Source: an uncultured Eubacteriales bacterium
GTDB taxonomy: Bacteria; Bacillota; Clostridia; Christensenellales; CAG-138
Length of the DNA: 64,000 nucleotides
NCBI GenBank assembly: GCA_900546845.1
Contig: UREK01000004.1
Span: 25,297-89,296, forward strand
Direction: 5' to 3'
In this document: piece after piece, positions 24,133-33,462 of the stretch
Numbering within the stretch: the first letter of the stretch is position 1
Layout: the number at the start of each line of letters is the position of its first letter
Program-made: the position numbers and the translations under genes
Notes under the pieces: generated by a model
Told to the model about the DNA's origin: nothing
Databases searched by the model: none
Seen by the model: the letters and a program-made list of their open reading frames with translations, nothing else

Positions 24133-26379
24133 TTAGTCTTCCACAGGCGTAAGCGGAGCATAAGCGGCCGCAAAACGTTTTACGCCGCAGGAGGCGAAAT
24201 CGACTGTCACCGTCATGGCGCTGCCGCTGCCCGCAGTCTCAAGCACCGTCCCTTCCCCAAATTTTTCATGCCGCACACGCGCAAACTGCTTGAACTGCTT
24301 GTCCGTGGGCGCGGCGTCCGGCGCATGGCGCTTCACAGCGGGTGCGGGGATGGGAACCGTATCCCTGCGCACGCCGAAGCCCTGGGCGGAAGCGTATTTA
24401 GGCATTTCTGCATCCCGCTTCCAGATGGCACGTTGCTGCTGCTGCGCTACCCGCTGCTCCTGCCGGCATTCGATCAGTTCTCCCGGGATTTCCGCGATAA
24501 AGCGGGAGGGCGGGTTATATGCGCTGTCGCCAAAGAGCGAACGCTGCTGCGCATGGATGAGGTACAGCTTTTCCCGCGCGCGGGTGATACCCACATAGCA
24601 AAGCCTTCGCTCTTCCTCAAGAGCGCCGTGCGTCATGTCCATGCGCGCGCGGAAGGTCGGGAACACGTTCTCCTCCATGCCGGCGAGGAACACCACCGGG
24701 AATTCCAGCCCCTTCGCGCTGTGGAGCGTCATGAGCGCGACGGAGCCGTTGTCCTCCTCCATCGCGTCGATGTCCGAAATGAGGGCCACGTTTTCCAGGA
24801 ACGCGCTGAGCGCGTTCTCGCCCTCCGGCAGGTCGCGCTCGATCTCCTTGATGTTGCCGACGAGCTCGCGCAGGTTGTCCATGCGCGATTCCAGCTCGCC
24901 CTTCTTGTCATCCGCCGCGAGGTACGCCTCATAGCGGATCTCCTGAATGAGATGCTCCACGAAATCCGAAAGGGGCATCACTGCGCTCAGGGCCATGAGC
25001 TCGGAAATGCAGTCCGTGAACCCTTTGAGCTTGCGCGTGGTCTGTGCCGTCAGCAGCGCGCCGTCCATCGCCGCAAAGAGCATGGAAAGCCCCTGCGTTT
25101 CGGAAGCGAGGCGCAGCTCTTCCACAGCCTTTTCCCCAATGCCGCGCCGCGGCACGTTAATGATGCGCGTGAGCGCAACGTCGTCGTTCGGGTTGGCGAT
25201 CAAGCGCAGATAGGCCAGGATGTCCTGGATCTCCTTGCGCTCATAGAAGCGGAAGCCGCCGTATACCTTGTGCGGGATGCCGTAATTGAGCAGCGTCCCT
25301 TCCAGCACGCGGCTCTGCGCGTTCATGCGGTAGAGGATCGCAAAATCCGAATAGGAATGGCCGTCCCGCACGCCTTCGAGGATCTTGCGGCAGATGAAGT
25401 TCGCTTCGTCCCGTTCAGAAGCCGCGATGTAGCGCTCGATGGGCTCGCCGCCCGCCTGCTCGGTCCAGAGCGTTTTGCGCTTGCGGCTCTGGTTGTTGGC
25501 GATGACGGCATTCGCCGCGTCGAGGATCCTGCTGGTGGAACGGTAGTTCTGCTCCAGGCGGATCACCTGCGCGCCCTCGAAGTCCTTTTCGAAGCTCAGG
25601 ATGTTGCGGATGTCTGCGCCGCGCCAGCCATAAATGCTCTGATCGTCGTCGCCGACGACGCAGATGTTGCCATGCGTGCGGCAAAGCAGCTCTACAAAGC
25701 GGTATTGCGGCATGTTGGTATCCTGATATTCGTCGACGAGCACATAGCGGAACTTGCCGCGGTATTTTTCAAGAATATCCGCGTTGGTCTCAAGCAGGGC
25801 GAGCGTCTTGACGAGCAGGTCGTCAAAATCGAGCGCGTTGGCCGCGCGCAGGCGTTTTTCATATTGCTTATAAACGCGCAGTGTGAGCCCCTCGCTGTCG
25901 GCATAGGTATCCGCGAGGTACTGCTCCGGGTTCAGGGATTTGTTTTTCGCGTTGGAGATGCGCTCCTTCATCTCGCGCTTTGGCATGTTCTTCTCGTTCA
26001 TGCCCATATCCTTCAGAATATCGCCGATGACCTTCATCTGGTCGCTGTCGGCATAGATGGTGAAGTTGCGCTCATACCCCAGGCGGTCGCAGTCGATGCG
26101 CAGCATCTTCGCGCAGCAGGAATGGAACGTGGTGACCCACATGTCCTCCGCTCCTTCGCCAACGAGCGCCGCAGCCCGTTCACGCATTTCGGCCGCAGCC
26201 TTGTTCGTGAACGTAAGCGCCAGGATGTTCCATGGCTTCACACCGTGCTCAATGAGGTTTGCAATGCGGTATGTGAGCACGCGCGTTTTGCCGCTGCCCG
26301 CGCCGGCAAGCACAAGCAGCGGGCCGTCCAAACATTCCACGGCCGCACGCTGTTCCTTGTTCAAAACCGAAAGATCCAT
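24133..26379 (-). CDS. pcrA: UvrD/PcrA-type superfamily 1 DNA helicase
   Basis: About 748 residues, a 3'-5' helicase. Q-motif and Walker A are at residues 7-32 (LNKEQRAAV, AGAGSGKT), with TFTNKAAAEMRER (Ia), VDEYQDTN (II), VVGDDDQSIYGWRGAD (III), LEQNYRST (IV), MTLHSAKGLEFPVVF (V) and VGITRAREKLYL (VI). The C-terminal VRHEKFGEGTVL Tudor-like segment, typical of PcrA, binds RNA polymerase. The start was set at MDLSVLNKEQ; longer frames have no ribosome site. It is the first gene of the pcrA-ligA-AIR synthase operon. Confidence 0.95.
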   Translation of the reverse strand: MDLSVLNKEQRAAVECLDGPLLVLAGAGSGKTRVLTYRIANLIEHGVKPWNILALTFTNKAAAEMRERAAALVGEGAEDMWVTTFHSCCAKMLRIDCDRLGYERNFTIYADSDQMKVIGDILKDMGMNEKNMPKREMKERISNAKNKSLNPEQYLADTYADSEGLTLRVYKQYEKRLRAANALDFDDLLVKTLALLETNADILEKYRGKFRYVLVDEYQDTNMPQYRFVELLCRTHGNICVVGDDDQSIYGWRGADIRNILSFEKDFEGAQVIRLEQNYRSTSRILDAANAVIANNQSRKRKTLWTEQAGGEPIERYIAASERDEANFICRKILEGVRDGHSYSDFAILYRMNAQSRVLEGTLLNYGIPHKVYGGFRFYERKEIQDILAYLRLIANPNDDVALTRIINVPRRGIGEKAVEELRLASETQGLSMLFAAMDGALLTAQTTRKLKGFTDCISELMALSAVMPLSDFVEHLIQEIRYEAYLAADDKKGELESRMDNLRELVGNIKEIERDLPEGENALSAFLENVALISDIDAMEEDNGSVALMTLHSAKGLEFPVVFLAGMEENVFPTFRARMDMTHGALEEERRLCYVGITRAREKLYLIHAQQRSLFGDSAYNPPSRFIAEIPGELIECRQEQRVAQQQQRAIWKRDAEMPKYASAQGFGVRRDTVPIPAPAVKRHAPDAAPTDKQFKQFARVRHEKFGEGTVLETAGSGSAMTVTVDFASCGVKRFAAAYAPLTPVED

Positions 26380-26452
26380 GCTGTGTGGTTCCCCTTCTTT
26401 GTGCAAAATGAGAACAAGCATCCGCATCGGGAACGCGGAGCTTAACCAATTT

Positions 26453-26461
26453 ATTATAGCA
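26453..26461 (-). promoter_or_regulatory. Extended -10 promoter of the pcrA-ligA operon
   Basis: Minus-strand TGCTATAAT (TATAAT at 26453-26458) 74 bases before the pcrA start; no good -35. Confidence 0.5.
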
Positions 26462-26507
26462 TACGGCGGCCGGTTTCGGAACAAAAACCGCGCAAATTGG
26501 CGAACGA

Positions 26508-26538
26508 GAAAATGCGCTCCGTTTTACAGGGCGCATTT
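26508..26538 (-). terminator. Terminator of fhs
   Basis: AAATGCGCCC / GAGCGCATTT imperfect hairpin with loop TGTAAAACG and a TTTT tail on the minus strand, 25 bases after the fhs stop. Confidence 0.7.
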
Positions 26539-26562
26539 AAAATCCGATCCCCGGCCCGCCGC

Positions 26563-28233
26563 TTAAAACAGGCCAGTGATATTTCCTTCCGCATCCACGT
26601 CGATTCGCTCAGCCGCGGGTGACTTCGGCAGGCCGGGCATGGTCATCACCGCGCCCGTATACGCCACAAGGAAGCCCGCGCCCGCGCAGGCTTTGAGATC
26701 CCGCACCGTCACAACAAAGCCATCCGGCGCGCCAAGCAGCGTTGGGTCGTCCGAAAAGCTGTATTGCGTTTTCGCAACGCATACCGGCAGATGCGCAAGG
26801 CCGGCCTCGCGCAAAAGCGCTTCCTTCTTCTCCGCCTCCGCGGTGAAGCGCACGTCCGCGCCGCCATACACGCAGCGCACGAGCGAGCGCAGCTTTTCGC
26901 GCAGAGGCATATCGTCGTCATACGAAAAGCGGAACTCGTTCTCCGCATCGCATAACCGCACAGCCTCTGCCGCGAGCGCAAGCGTTCCAGCGCCGCCTTT
27001 CGCCCATGCCTCGCAGCGTACAGCTTTAACGTTGTGGCTCGCACAAAGCGTTTCGATCAAAGCAAGCTCTTCCTCCGTATCCGAAGCGAAGCGGTTAAGC
27101 GCTACCACTGCCGGGAGCCGGAAGGTTTCTGAGATTACATGCACATGCCGGAACAGGTTGCAGATTCCCTTTTTAATCGCGCCAAGGTTCTCCGCTGCGA
27201 GCTCCGTTTTCGGCACGCCGCCATGCATTTTGAGCGCGCGCGCCGTCGCCACGACCACTACCGCCGAGGGCCGGATCCCCGCCTGGCGGCACTTGATGTC
27301 GAGGAACTTTTCCGCGCCGAGATCCGCGCCGAAACCGGCCTCCGTTATGACGTAATCCGCAAGGCGCATCGCCGTCTTTGTGGCGATCACGCTGTTGCAG
27401 CCGTGGGCGATGTTTGCAAACGGCCCGCCATGGATGAGCGCGGGCGTATGCGCAAGCGTCTGCACGAGGTTTGGCTTGACCGCATCCCTCAGAAGCGCAG
27501 CCATCGCGCCGTGCGCTTTCAGATCTGCCGCCGTAACGGGCTTGCCCGCGCGCGTATACCCCACGATGATCGCCCCCAGGCGGCGTTTCAGATCCGCAAG
27601 GTCCTCCGCAAGGCAGAGCACCGCCATCACCTCGGAGGCTACGGTGATGTCAAACCCATCCTCGCGCGGCATGCCGTTGAACGTGCCGCCAAGCCCACTC
27701 ACGATATTCCGCAGCTGCCTGTCGTTCATATCAACCGCGCGCCTCCATGCGATGCGCTTCACATCGATATCGAGCGCGTTGCCATGCTGGATATGGTTGT
27801 CCAGCATCGCGGCAAGCAGGTTGTTCGCTGCGCCGATCGCGTGCATGTCTCCGGTGAAGTGCAGGTTGATGTCCTCCATCGGGATCACCTGTGCGTATCC
27901 GCCGCCTGCCGCACCGCCTTTGAGCCCGAACACAGGCCCGAGCGACGGCTCGCGCAGCGCGACCATCGCCCGCTTGCCAAGCGCCGCGATCCCATCCGCC
28001 AAGCCGACGCTCACCGTGGTTTTCCCCTCGCCCGCCGCCGTCGGCGTAATCGCCGTCACAAGAATGACCTTCCCGGTGGGCGCGCCTTCCGGCAGCGCCT
28101 TTACGTCCACCTTTGCCTTATATCGCCCATAATATTCCAATGCCGGTTCCGGTATGCCCGCTTTGGCCGCTACCTCCTGCACCGGCCAAAGTTCGGCCGC
28201 CTGCGCGATTTCAAGATCGCTCAAGGTTTTCAT
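26563..28233 (-). CDS. fhs: Formate-tetrahydrofolate ligase
   Basis: A 556-residue enzyme that makes 10-formyl-tetrahydrofolate from formate, ATP and THF. The P-loop region TPTAAGEGKTTVSVGLADG and EPSLGPVFGLKGGAAGGGYAQV are diagnostic, as is FTGDMHAI. It supports purine and formyl-Met supply and, in acetogens, the methyl branch of the Wood-Ljungdahl pathway; no other gene of that pathway is here. The start at MKTLSDLEIAQ follows CAGGAGGAAAAAC. It has its own promoter and terminator. A 5-formyl-THF cyclo-ligase at 55.8 kb belongs to the same folate network. Confidence 0.96.
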   Translation of the reverse strand: MKTLSDLEIAQAAELWPVQEVAAKAGIPEPALEYYGRYKAKVDVKALPEGAPTGKVILVTAITPTAAGEGKTTVSVGLADGIAALGKRAMVALREPSLGPVFGLKGGAAGGGYAQVIPMEDINLHFTGDMHAIGAANNLLAAMLDNHIQHGNALDIDVKRIAWRRAVDMNDRQLRNIVSGLGGTFNGMPREDGFDITVASEVMAVLCLAEDLADLKRRLGAIIVGYTRAGKPVTAADLKAHGAMAALLRDAVKPNLVQTLAHTPALIHGGPFANIAHGCNSVIATKTAMRLADYVITEAGFGADLGAEKFLDIKCRQAGIRPSAVVVVATARALKMHGGVPKTELAAENLGAIKKGICNLFRHVHVISETFRLPAVVALNRFASDTEEELALIETLCASHNVKAVRCEAWAKGGAGTLALAAEAVRLCDAENEFRFSYDDDMPLREKLRSLVRCVYGGADVRFTAEAEKKEALLREAGLAHLPVCVAKTQYSFSDDPTLLGAPDGFVVTVRDLKACAGAGFLVAYTGAVMTMPGLPKSPAAERIDVDAEGNITGLF

Positions 28234-28281
28234 GTTTTTCCTCCTGGTCAATAAATTATTTCCGTCCATCGCAAGCGGTGG

Positions 28282-28311
28282 ATTATATATTGTATAAGAT
28301 CAACAATGCAA
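28282..28311 (-). promoter_or_regulatory. Promoter of fhs
   Basis: Minus-strand TTGCAT (28306-28311), 18 bases, TATAAT (28282-28287), with a leader of about 43 bases. The adjacent stretch 28312-28470 holds no gene that I can support. Confidence 0.55.
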
Positions 28312-28473
28312 AACAGTGTATCACATCCAAGTTGTTTGCACAATCCCTCTCAGCGCTGCATGCTGTTTTCCAGCATTACTCCAAAGCGCATATTGGTGTT
28401 GCGCGCGCCAAGCTCTGCTTAAGGAACTTTTAACGCGCAACCGCAAAAAGATAAGCTTCATCAATAATTGAAT

Positions 28474-28497
28474 GGAGCCGGGCAATCGCCCGGCTCC
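28474..28497. terminator. Strong hairpin downstream of pheT
   Basis: A perfect 10-bp stem GGAGCCGGGC-AATC-GCCCGGCTCC. The T-rich run TTTTTT lies on the plus strand at 28505-28510, while on the minus strand only ATTCAATTATTG follows. It probably ends the pheST transcript. Confidence 0.6.
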
Positions 28498-28518
28498 GCC
28501 TGAATTTTTTGCTACCGG

Positions 28519-28653
28519 TCACTTAAAATACTTCCGGCTGCTTCTGTAGGTTTTCACGTAGCATACGGCCCCGATCGCCACGGCAATGGGCAGCCATGCC
28601 GAGCCTCGTCCTCGATAGCTGTATGCGCAGTCGTCGGGACGAGCTTCCGGCAA
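28519..28653 (-). CDS. Possible small membrane protein or 3' remnant of a lost gene
   Basis: A 44-codon frame starting with TTG (28651-28653) after AAGGA and ending at TGA 28519-28521. It encodes a hydrophobic stretch AWLPIAVAIGAVCYV followed by a basic tail KTYRSSRKYFK. The combination of one membrane helix and a positively charged end looks protein-like and differs from the antisense noise around it. No homology is recognised and the ribosome site is poor. It may be the decayed end of an anchored surface protein. The rest of the 28234-28741 gap holds the fhs promoter and one hairpin. Confidence 0.25.
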   Translation of the reverse strand: MPEARPDDCAYSYRGRGSAWLPIAVAIGAVCYVKTYRSSRKYFK

Positions 28654-28741
28654 TCATCCTTGCGCCCTCTATACGCGCGCAGGCAGCGCAAATGCAGATC
28701 GGGAACGCCGGCATGCCGTTTCCTCATCAAAACATTTATGC

Positions 28742-31147
28742 TTATGCGCGGAGCTGCGCGCCAAGGCATGCCGCCAGAGCATCGATAACGCATTTCATCG
28801 CCTGCTGGATCTCTTCATCGTTGAGCGTATGATCCACTGCGGAAAGCGTGAAGGAATACGCCATGCTCTTCTTGCCCGCCGGGATGCCCACGCCGCGGTA
28901 TACGTCGAACAGCTCCACATCGCCGATGGTGACTGCTGCGGGCGCTTGCAGGATGGTTTTCTTTACTTCAGCGGCAGAAACGGTTTCCGCTACCACGACG
29001 GCGACGTCCCGCGGGACCTTCGGGAAACGCGGCAGCGGCGCATAGGTGCGCTTGCCGCCCTTGTGCGCGCGGAGCTTTTCGACGTTGATCTCCGCATAAT
29101 ATACCTTCTGCGGGATTCCCCAGGCCTTTTGCACCTTGGGATGAACCGCTCCCAATTCTCCGATGGTCTCGCCGTCCGCAAGCAAGAACGCCTTCTGCCC
29201 GGGCTGGAAGTATTCCCCGCCGCCCGGCACGACCGTGCAGCGTTCCTGCATATTGAACGCTTCAAGCACCGCCTCGACGCTGCCTTTGAGTGTGAAGAAG
29301 TCCTCGTCCTCCCCGCTGAAAGCCATGCCCAGCAGCTTGCGTTCCTCCGGCAGGTCTGCATTGTTGTCCAAATGGACGTTGCCGACTTCAAAGAAACGCG
29401 TCTGGCCGGTCTTGCGGCTGAAGTTGCGGGCGAGGGAATCGAGCACGCCTGCAAGCAGCGTCGTGCGCATGAGGCTCTGATCCTCGCCGAACGGGTTCAT
29501 GAGTTTCACCGCAAGGCGCTTTTCGTCGCCCCCCGGGATGCGCAGCGCGTCGAGCGCCGCAGGGCCGGTGAAGTTGTAATTGTACATTTCGCAGCAGCCC
29601 TGGGCGACGAGCGTATCCTTAATGGTATCCTCGTCCTTCAGGTCATCCCCGATCCTGCCGCGGAAGGTGTTGCCTGTCATGAGCGTGGGCGGGATGTTGT
29701 CGTAGCCGTAAATGCGGCCGACCTCCTCTGCGATGTCCCAATCCGCCTCAATGCCGCTTTCGATGTCCGTGCGGAAGTGCGGCACGTTCACGCGCAGCTT
29801 ATCGCCGCAAACCTCAGCGGCGATGTTGATGGTAGCAAGCATCTCCGCCATCCGCTCCGGCGCAATGTCCGTGCTGAGGATCTTGTTCACATGGGCGTAA
29901 TCCACGTCGATCACGCGCGCGGAAACGTCCGCCGCGCAAACGTCGATTGGTTCCCCGATCACCTTGCCCGCGTGGAGGTCGTCCACAAGCTCAATCGCAC
30001 GCTCCAACGCAAGGTATGCGTTCACGGACTCCACGCCCTTGATGAAGCGCGCCGCCGCATCCGTCACATGGCGGAGCTTGCGCGTCGTCGCACGGATGTT
30101 GCTGCCCTTGAAGGCCGCCGCCTCAAAGAGAGTCGCCTTGGTATGCTCCGTGATCTCGGAGTTCTCGCCGCCCATCACGCCCGCGATGCCGACGCCCTTT
30201 TGCGGGTCTGCGATAAGGAGCATGTCCGGGGTGACCGCGCGCTCCTTGCCGTCGAGCGTCACGACTTTCTCCCCTTCATAGGCGTTGCGCACGACGATGT
30301 GCCCATCCGCAACGCAGGCAAGGTCAAATGCATGCATCGGGTGGCCGTATTCCACGAGGACATAGTTCGTGATGTCCACGATGTTGTTGATCGGCCGCAT
30401 GCCGACCGCGCGGAGGCGGCGCTGCATCCACTTCGGGGAAGGCTCGATCACAAGATCCGTCACGACACGCGCGGCATAGCGCGGGCAAAGCTCCGTGTTC
30501 TCCACGGTGACGGAGGCATAATCCGCCGTATTGCCAACGCCCGCGACCGGGCGGATCTCCGGCTCCTTGAGCCGCTGCCCAAGGGCAGCCGCAGCCTCCC
30601 GGCAGATGCCGATGATGCTCTGGCAATCCGCGCGGTTCGGGGTCAGTTCGATGTCGAAGATGATGTCGTCCATGCCGACGGCAGCCTGGATCGGCTGGCC
30701 CAGCGGGTGATCCTCCCCGAGGATCATAATGCCGTTGAACTCCGCGCCGGGGTAATCGGCCTCGGTCAAGCCGAGCTCCTTGCCGGAGCAGAGCATGCCA
30801 CAGCTTTCCACGCCGCGCATGTTCGTGGGCCTGATTTCGATGCCGCCCACGAGCTTTGCGCCGTCGAGCGCCACGGGCACGAGCGCGCCTTCAAACACGT
30901 TCGTCGCGCCGGTGACGATGCAAAGCGGCGCTTCCCCGCCCACGTCGATGGAGCAGATCTGCAGTTTATCCGCATTGGGATGCTTTTCAAGCGCGTTGAT
31001 CCGCCCGACCACCACGCCGGAAACGCCGGGCATCTCGTCCAGGATACCCGCCGTCTCGAACCCGCGCCACATCATGCGCTCCACGAATTCCTCGGGCGTA
31101 ACGTTCCATTCCACATAATCCTTCAACCAGCTCAATGGCAGTTTCAT
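28742..31147 (-). CDS. pheT: Phenylalanine-tRNA ligase beta subunit
   Basis: A 801-residue subunit of the alpha2-beta2 PheRS, which charges tRNA-Phe. Domains in order: start MKLPLSWLKDYVEW, an EMAP-II-like tRNA-binding domain (about 40-150), B3/B4 editing domain, B5 domains, catalytic-like core, and a C-terminal FDX-ACB anticodon-binding domain (PLPRFPKVPRDVAVVV). Full length. It is 15 bases downstream of pheS and controlled with it by the T-box at 32196-32457. Confidence 0.97.
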   Translation of the reverse strand: MKLPLSWLKDYVEWNVTPEEFVERMMWRGFETAGILDEMPGVSGVVVGRINALEKHPNADKLQICSIDVGGEAPLCIVTGATNVFEGALVPVALDGAKLVGGIEIRPTNMRGVESCGMLCSGKELGLTEADYPGAEFNGIMILGEDHPLGQPIQAAVGMDDIIFDIELTPNRADCQSIIGICREAAAALGQRLKEPEIRPVAGVGNTADYASVTVENTELCPRYAARVVTDLVIEPSPKWMQRRLRAVGMRPINNIVDITNYVLVEYGHPMHAFDLACVADGHIVVRNAYEGEKVVTLDGKERAVTPDMLLIADPQKGVGIAGVMGGENSEITEHTKATLFEAAAFKGSNIRATTRKLRHVTDAAARFIKGVESVNAYLALERAIELVDDLHAGKVIGEPIDVCAADVSARVIDVDYAHVNKILSTDIAPERMAEMLATINIAAEVCGDKLRVNVPHFRTDIESGIEADWDIAEEVGRIYGYDNIPPTLMTGNTFRGRIGDDLKDEDTIKDTLVAQGCCEMYNYNFTGPAALDALRIPGGDEKRLAVKLMNPFGEDQSLMRTTLLAGVLDSLARNFSRKTGQTRFFEVGNVHLDNNADLPEERKLLGMAFSGEDEDFFTLKGSVEAVLEAFNMQERCTVVPGGGEYFQPGQKAFLLADGETIGELGAVHPKVQKAWGIPQKVYYAEINVEKLRAHKGGKRTYAPLPRFPKVPRDVAVVVAETVSAAEVKKTILQAPAAVTIGDVELFDVYRGVGIPAGKKSMAYSFTLSAVDHTLNDEEIQQAMKCVIDALAACLGAQLRA

Positions 31148-31162
31148 ATCGCAATCCCTCCC

Positions 31163-32185
31163 TTAGAATTGGCGCAGGAAGCGCGCGTCGTTTTCGTACT
31201 CGAGGCGGATGTCCGTGATGCCGTATTTGAGGCTCGTCACACGGTCTACGCCGATGCCGAAGGCGATCGCCTTCCACTCCCGCGGGTCAAGCCCGCAGTT
31301 TTCAAGCTCATGTGGGTTCGTGACGCCGCAGCCCAGGATCTCGATCCAGCCCGTGCCCTTGCAGACCCGGCAGCCTTTGCCGCCGCAGATGGAACAGGAG
31401 ATGTCCACCTCCGCGGAGGGTTCCGTGAACGGGAAGTAGCTCGGGCGGAAGCGCGTACGCACTTCCTCGCCGAACACGGCATGCACAAACGTGTCAAGCG
31501 TGCCCTTGAGATCCGCGAGGGTAATATCCCGATCCACCACGAAGCCTTCCATCTGCATGAAGACCGGGCTGTGGCTCGCGTCCACCTCGTCCACGCGGAA
31601 CACGCGGCCGGGCATGACGAGCCGGAACGGCGGCTTCACGTTGAGCAGCGCCCGCGCCTCGCAGGGGGAGGTATGCGTGCGCAGCACCACGCGGTCGTTG
31701 ACGTAGAAGGTATCCTGCATGTCGCGCGCCGGGTGATCGAGCGGCAGGTTCAGCTTGGTGAAGTTGTAATCGTCGTATTCGACCTCCGGGCCGCCGAACG
31801 TCGTGAAGCCCATGCCGATGAGTGCGTCGCGGATCTCGCGGTAGGTTTTGGTCATCGGGTGCAGGTGGCCTGCAGGCACCCTGCGTTTACCGGGCTCGGT
31901 GACGTCCAGCGTTTCCTTTTCAAAGCGGCGCTCGAGCATCAGCTCTGCGATCTTCTCGCGGCGCGCGCCGATGGCCTCCTCAAGCTCCTTCTTGACCGCG
32001 TTGGAAGCCTGGCCGAGCTTTGCGCGCTGCTCCTTGTCGAGCTTGCCCATGCCGCGCAAAATCTCCGTCAGCGCGCCATTGCGGCCCAGCACGGAAACGT
32101 TGAGCGCTTCAAGCTCCTTCTCCTCCCGCACCTCCTTCAGGCGTTCGAGCGTTTCCTGCCTGATCTTTTGCAATGCGTCGTTCAT
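31163..32185 (-). CDS. pheS: Phenylalanine-tRNA ligase alpha subunit
   Basis: A 340-residue class II synthetase subunit, catalytic for tRNA-Phe charging. Motif 2-like and motif 3 regions are clear: HPMTKTYREIRDALIGMGF, LLRTHTSPCEAR-like LRTHTSPCEARAL, PGRVFRVDEVDASHSPVFMQMEG and GIGVDRVTSLKYGI. The first 90 residues form the coiled-coil tRNA-binding arm. The ATG follows TTCGGAGGTTCGCT, directly after the T-box terminator. One cysteine cluster, CSICGGKGCRVCKGTGW, resembles a small zinc-type insert that is common in clostridial PheS. Confidence 0.97.
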   Translation of the reverse strand: MNDALQKIRQETLERLKEVREEKELEALNVSVLGRNGALTEILRGMGKLDKEQRAKLGQASNAVKKELEEAIGARREKIAELMLERRFEKETLDVTEPGKRRVPAGHLHPMTKTYREIRDALIGMGFTTFGGPEVEYDDYNFTKLNLPLDHPARDMQDTFYVNDRVVLRTHTSPCEARALLNVKPPFRLVMPGRVFRVDEVDASHSPVFMQMEGFVVDRDITLADLKGTLDTFVHAVFGEEVRTRFRPSYFPFTEPSAEVDISCSICGGKGCRVCKGTGWIEILGCGVTNPHELENCGLDPREWKAIAFGIGVDRVTSLKYGITDIRLEYENDARFLRQF

Positions 32186-32195
32186 AGCGAACCTC

Positions 32196-32457
32196 CGAAA
32201 AAATAAAATAGGCGCGCCTCGCCGAAGGGACGAAGGCGCGCTCGTGGTACCACCCTAATTCGCCCCGCCAGCACGGGGCCTTTTCCGCTGTAACGGGCTT
32301 ACCCGGCGCCGACTACACACCTGCAGGCATGCAGGCTTCCCCGGCGCGGCTTGGGAGCGAACTTCACGCGCCGCCCTTCCGCAGGCCGCTCCCAGCTATG
32401 CGGCCCTCTCTGGGACGGACAAACGGCACTTTTGCTCCGTCATCGCCTATCTTTCTG
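32196..32457 (-). ncRNA. T-box riboswitch leader of pheST (tRNA-Phe specific)
   Basis: The minus strand carries the T-box core AGGGTGGTACCACG (32243-32256), which pairs with the uncharged tRNA acceptor end in the antiterminator. It is followed by a GC-rich terminator (32210-32241, GGCGCGCC.../...AGGCGCGCC) and a T-rich run. Upstream, a stem GGGAGC/GCTCCC (32388-32393 with 32353-32358) closes a loop whose 3' side holds TTC at 32359-32361, the Phe specifier codon. Uncharged tRNA-Phe should relieve termination and raise pheST transcription. Together with the promoter it fills the 32186-32553 gap. Confidence 0.9.
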
Positions 32458-32462
32458 CATAA

Positions 32463-32491
32463 ATCATACCACAGATTCAGAGGAATTTCAA
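32463..32491 (-). promoter_or_regulatory. Promoter of the pheST T-box transcript
   Basis: Minus-strand TTGAAA (32486-32491), 17 bases, TATGAT (32463-32468); the T-box RNA would start near 32456. Confidence 0.75.
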
Positions 32492-32553
32492 CGGTTCCTT
32501 CCCGGGAAATTCAGCTGCGGCACAGCATGGCTTCCCTTTTTCATTCCCCTGCC

Positions 32554-33462
32554 TTATTTGCTCAGCAAACGGATGTAGTGATTCGCCTCCCGCAGCACAT
32601 GATCGGCCAGCAGAGGCAAAATAATGGATTGTACTTCACAGTTCAGGATGCCTTTGGCGCCCGCAGCCTTAAAGTCCCGGAACTGTAGCGTTTCGCGCAG
32701 GGAAGCCTCCGCCTGGTTCTTGTTTGCAAGCTCATTGCGTGCGGATGAGACTTCCAAAAGCCTGGCATAGTCCTTTGCAAAATCGTCGGATGCCTTGATC
32801 AGTGCCTCCTCCGTCGGATCCAGCAGCCCTCGGATAAACAACGCATGTTCCATCATAATGCGATTCCAGAACTGCTCTGTTTGCCGCATAAAGCGATCAT
32901 CCGCCGGCCTTCCGCTCTCCAGCTGCACAAGGTAGCTTTGGTATAACTTTGCCTCGCGCAGAATGTGCTTGATCAGCAGCGGATAATTCATGGTAAACAT
33001 CCGGCATGAAGCCACGTTTGCAATGATACGCTCTTTTAAACGAATCAAGCTGTCCACAAGCCTGAGCGCTTTTTGGTTGAGTTCCCTGATTTCGCGCACG
33101 AGCTCCGGCTTTGGGTCTATATCTGTTCCGCAGGTAAGCGCGGTTTCCAACTGAGTAATCTCTTTGTTAATTGCGATGCCGGTGAGGCGCTGTGTTTGCT
33201 GCTCTGCCCTCGCTGTAAATTCGGTTATGATTTCACCCGAACGCAGCACATTGCAGCGGATGATTCCATGATCCGCTGCAAGGCGAACGGCCCGCAGCAG
33301 CAATGCTTCAAATTCTACTTTTAGCCGCTCCGCTTCCTGCGCGAGCGATGCGTTTACCGGCGTAAAGCCTGCTTCCAGGAACAGCGCATGTTCTTTCATA
33401 ATTCTTGCAAAAAACAAATGCAGCTCCAGGGAGGAGGTAACATATTGACATGTTTGGTTCAT
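32554..33462 (-). CDS. DUF2935 family protein (duplicated four-helix metal-binding type)
   Basis: A 302-residue soluble helical protein. Two homologous halves are visible: IMKEHALFLEAG in the first and IMMEHALFIRGLLD in the second, each followed by long amphipathic helices and an LREA(K/N)xY motif near the end of each half. The E/H pairs resemble the metal-binding residues of the DUF2935 family, whose function is unknown. The ATG at 33462 is eight bases after GGGAG; an upstream TTG is a weaker option. It is monocistronic, between pheST and the nagB pair. Confidence 0.8.
   Translation of the reverse strand: MNQTCQYVTSSLELHLFFARIMKEHALFLEAGFTPVNASLAQEAERLKVEFEALLLRAVRLAADHGIIRCNVLRSGEIITEFTARAEQQTQRLTGIAINKEITQLETALTCGTDIDPKPELVREIRELNQKALRLVDSLIRLKERIIANVASCRMFTMNYPLLIKHILREAKLYQSYLVQLESGRPADDRFMRQTEQFWNRIMMEHALFIRGLLDPTEEALIKASDDFAKDYARLLEVSSARNELANKNQAEASLRETLQFRDFKAAGAKGILNCEVQSIILPLLADHVLREANHYIRLLSK

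Noticed and set aside
22144..26445. A 1433-codon open frame on the plus strand, antisense to ligA and pcrA, plus similar long antisense frames at 28829-32206 and elsewhere
   Set aside because: They lie opposite well-conserved genes, have compositionally biased Arg/His/Ala-rich translations with no domain, and arise from the GC-rich third codon positions of the real genes.
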